From the NCBI GenBank assembly GCA_025363355.1, contig JANYEB010000109.1:1-47733 (forward strand): a stretch of DNA of 47,733 nt, given 5' to 3'. The notes beneath the pieces are model-generated. The model saw nothing but the letters and a program-made list of their open reading frames with translations. It was not told the origin of the DNA and ran no database searches. Of this stretch, positions 46,999 through 47,733 are shown piece after piece. The stretch is from Chitinophagaceae bacterium (GTDB taxonomy: Bacteria; Bacteroidota; Bacteroidia; Chitinophagales; Chitinophagaceae). Every line of letters begins with the position of its first letter. Positions within the stretch are counted from its first letter, which is position 1. The position numbers and the translations under genes were made by a program.

Positions 46999-47550
46999 AT
47001 GCAAAAAATATTATTCTGTTTACTGTTGATTGTAGCCTCTTCTACTTATGGACAAACATACAACAAGCTGATTCCTGATAAAGACATCTCTGACTTTATT
47101 AATTGGAAGCTAATTAACGACACTTTTAAAAATGGAAACGTACCTAAAAAGTTTTTTAACTTCAACACAACAATAATTAAGTGGCGACCAGTAGAACTAA
47201 AGTATGATAGCACTAAAAGTAAAGCAGAGAATGAAGGAAGAAGTATTTATAATCCTAGAACCAGATTTCTTGATTCAATCCTATCATTAAAGGATAAGGA
47301 ATTTATTATTAGGCAAAGCAATTCTTATATCACTAATGAATGGACTTTTGATATAGAGTCGGATATTATAGAAAAAGAAAATTATAAATACTATTATACC
47401 CTGCCTTTGTTTTCACTTGATAAACAATATGCAATTCTTAAAGAGGTTTATTATTGCGGGCAAACCTGTGGTGAAGAAAGAACGATACTTTATCAGCATA
47501 CCAATAAAGGTTGGATTTGGTATAAATGGCTTACTGGCGGTGTTTATTAA
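46999..47550 (+). CDS. small secreted hypothetical protein
   Basis: The 183-residue protein has a signal peptide (MQKILFCLLLIVASSTYGQ) and no recognisable domain. It contains acidic and tyrosine-rich stretches (DIIEKENYKYYYTL) and two Cys residues near the C-terminus (YYCGQTCGEE) that may form a disulfide in the periplasm or outside. The frame is open upstream to 46933, but that part lies in an interspersed repeat, so the ATG at 46999 is preferred. It is flanked by inverted repeats. Confidence 0.65.
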   Translation: MQKILFCLLLIVASSTYGQTYNKLIPDKDISDFINWKLINDTFKNGNVPKKFFNFNTTIIKWRPVELKYDSTKSKAENEGRSIYNPRTRFLDSILSLKDKEFIIRQSNSYITNEWTFDIESDIIEKENYKYYYTLPLFSLDKQYAILKEVYYCGQTCGEERTILYQHTNKGWIWYKWLTGGVY

Positions 47551-47590
47551 ACTAATTCAATCTTTAAGTAAGATAATTCTCCCCCTTTTT

Positions 47591-47622
47591 TCATCCGTTT
47601 TATCTGCTAAATCCGTGTTCTA
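47591..47622 (-). repeat. interspersed repeat, right copy (inverted)
   Basis: The reverse complement reads GAACACGGATTTAGCAGATA then AAACGGATGA, related to the copy at 46907-46950. No gene is visible in the final 183 nt of the window. Confidence 0.6.
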
Positions 47623-47733
47623 ATCCTCTTCTTCAAAAAAAAGTTCCTAAAATATTTTTCTACTTAAAATATTCTTTCTAAAATTGTCCTGCAATTCAAT
47701 GATTCATAAGACGAGACTTAGTTTTTCAACCTT

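Overview
The window looks like chromosomal DNA of a low-GC member of the Bacteroidota, probably order Chitinophagales (the order is inference). The phylum call rests on several things visible in the sequence: promoters of the TTG / TAnnTTTG type, a type IX secretion (T9SS) C-terminal sorting domain, a DUF5686 carboxypeptidase-regulatory-like outer-membrane protein, a Bacteroidota-style LeuRS and infB, lipoproteins, and almost no Shine-Dalgarno sequences.

Layout. (1) 1-7609: a complete tryptophan operon, trpE-G-D-C-F-B-A followed by a DAHP synthase, with very tight or overlapping junctions. It is preceded by a promoter, a short leader peptide with two adjacent Trp codons and an intrinsic terminator, so it looks like a ribosome-mediated attenuator. 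(2) 7610-8590: a graveyard of mobile-element remnants (IS3-type transposase, a probable serine-recombinase tail, an IS200/IS605 transposase with one stop) next to a tRNA-Arg gene. (3) 8631-18085: mostly minus-strand housekeeping genes: tRNA-Arg, gpsA, a nucleoside-type MFS transporter, an AlkD-like glycosylase, priA, a GH3-family protein and ftsX, plus one plus-strand orphan substrate-binding lipoprotein. (4) 18269-21610: leuS, interrupted in frame by a DUF559 nuclease module flanked by inverted palindromic repeats, with a solo copy of the same repeat further on. It is followed by eight 21-bp tandem repeats that end in the leuS terminator. (5) 21883-26130: heme-binding protein, alpha-amylase, NlpC/P60 hydrolase, DUF2721 and an LptF/LptG permease. 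(6) 26299-31383: rimP-nusA-infB, with a terminator hairpin between promoter and first gene. (7) 31487-39054: an AsmA-family protein, a regnase-like NYN ribonuclease with an unknown partner gene, an AsmA-like gene scrap, an FtsX-like permease and a PaiB-like flavin protein. (8) 39235-47733: DUF5686 protein, ftsE-like ATPase, a secreted T9SS substrate, a PIF1-type helicase and a small secreted hypothetical protein between inverted repeats.

The most interesting object is the leuS gene. A PD-(D/E)XK (DUF559) nuclease with its expected acidic residues intact sits inside the editing-domain region of an essential tRNA synthetase. It is bounded by inverted copies of a palindromic repeat that stays open in the reading frame, and it has no ATG of its own. 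This resembles an in-frame, protein-level selfish element. The trp attenuator and the nusA leader terminator are the best regulatory finds. All family names come from recognising motifs by eye; no database search was run.
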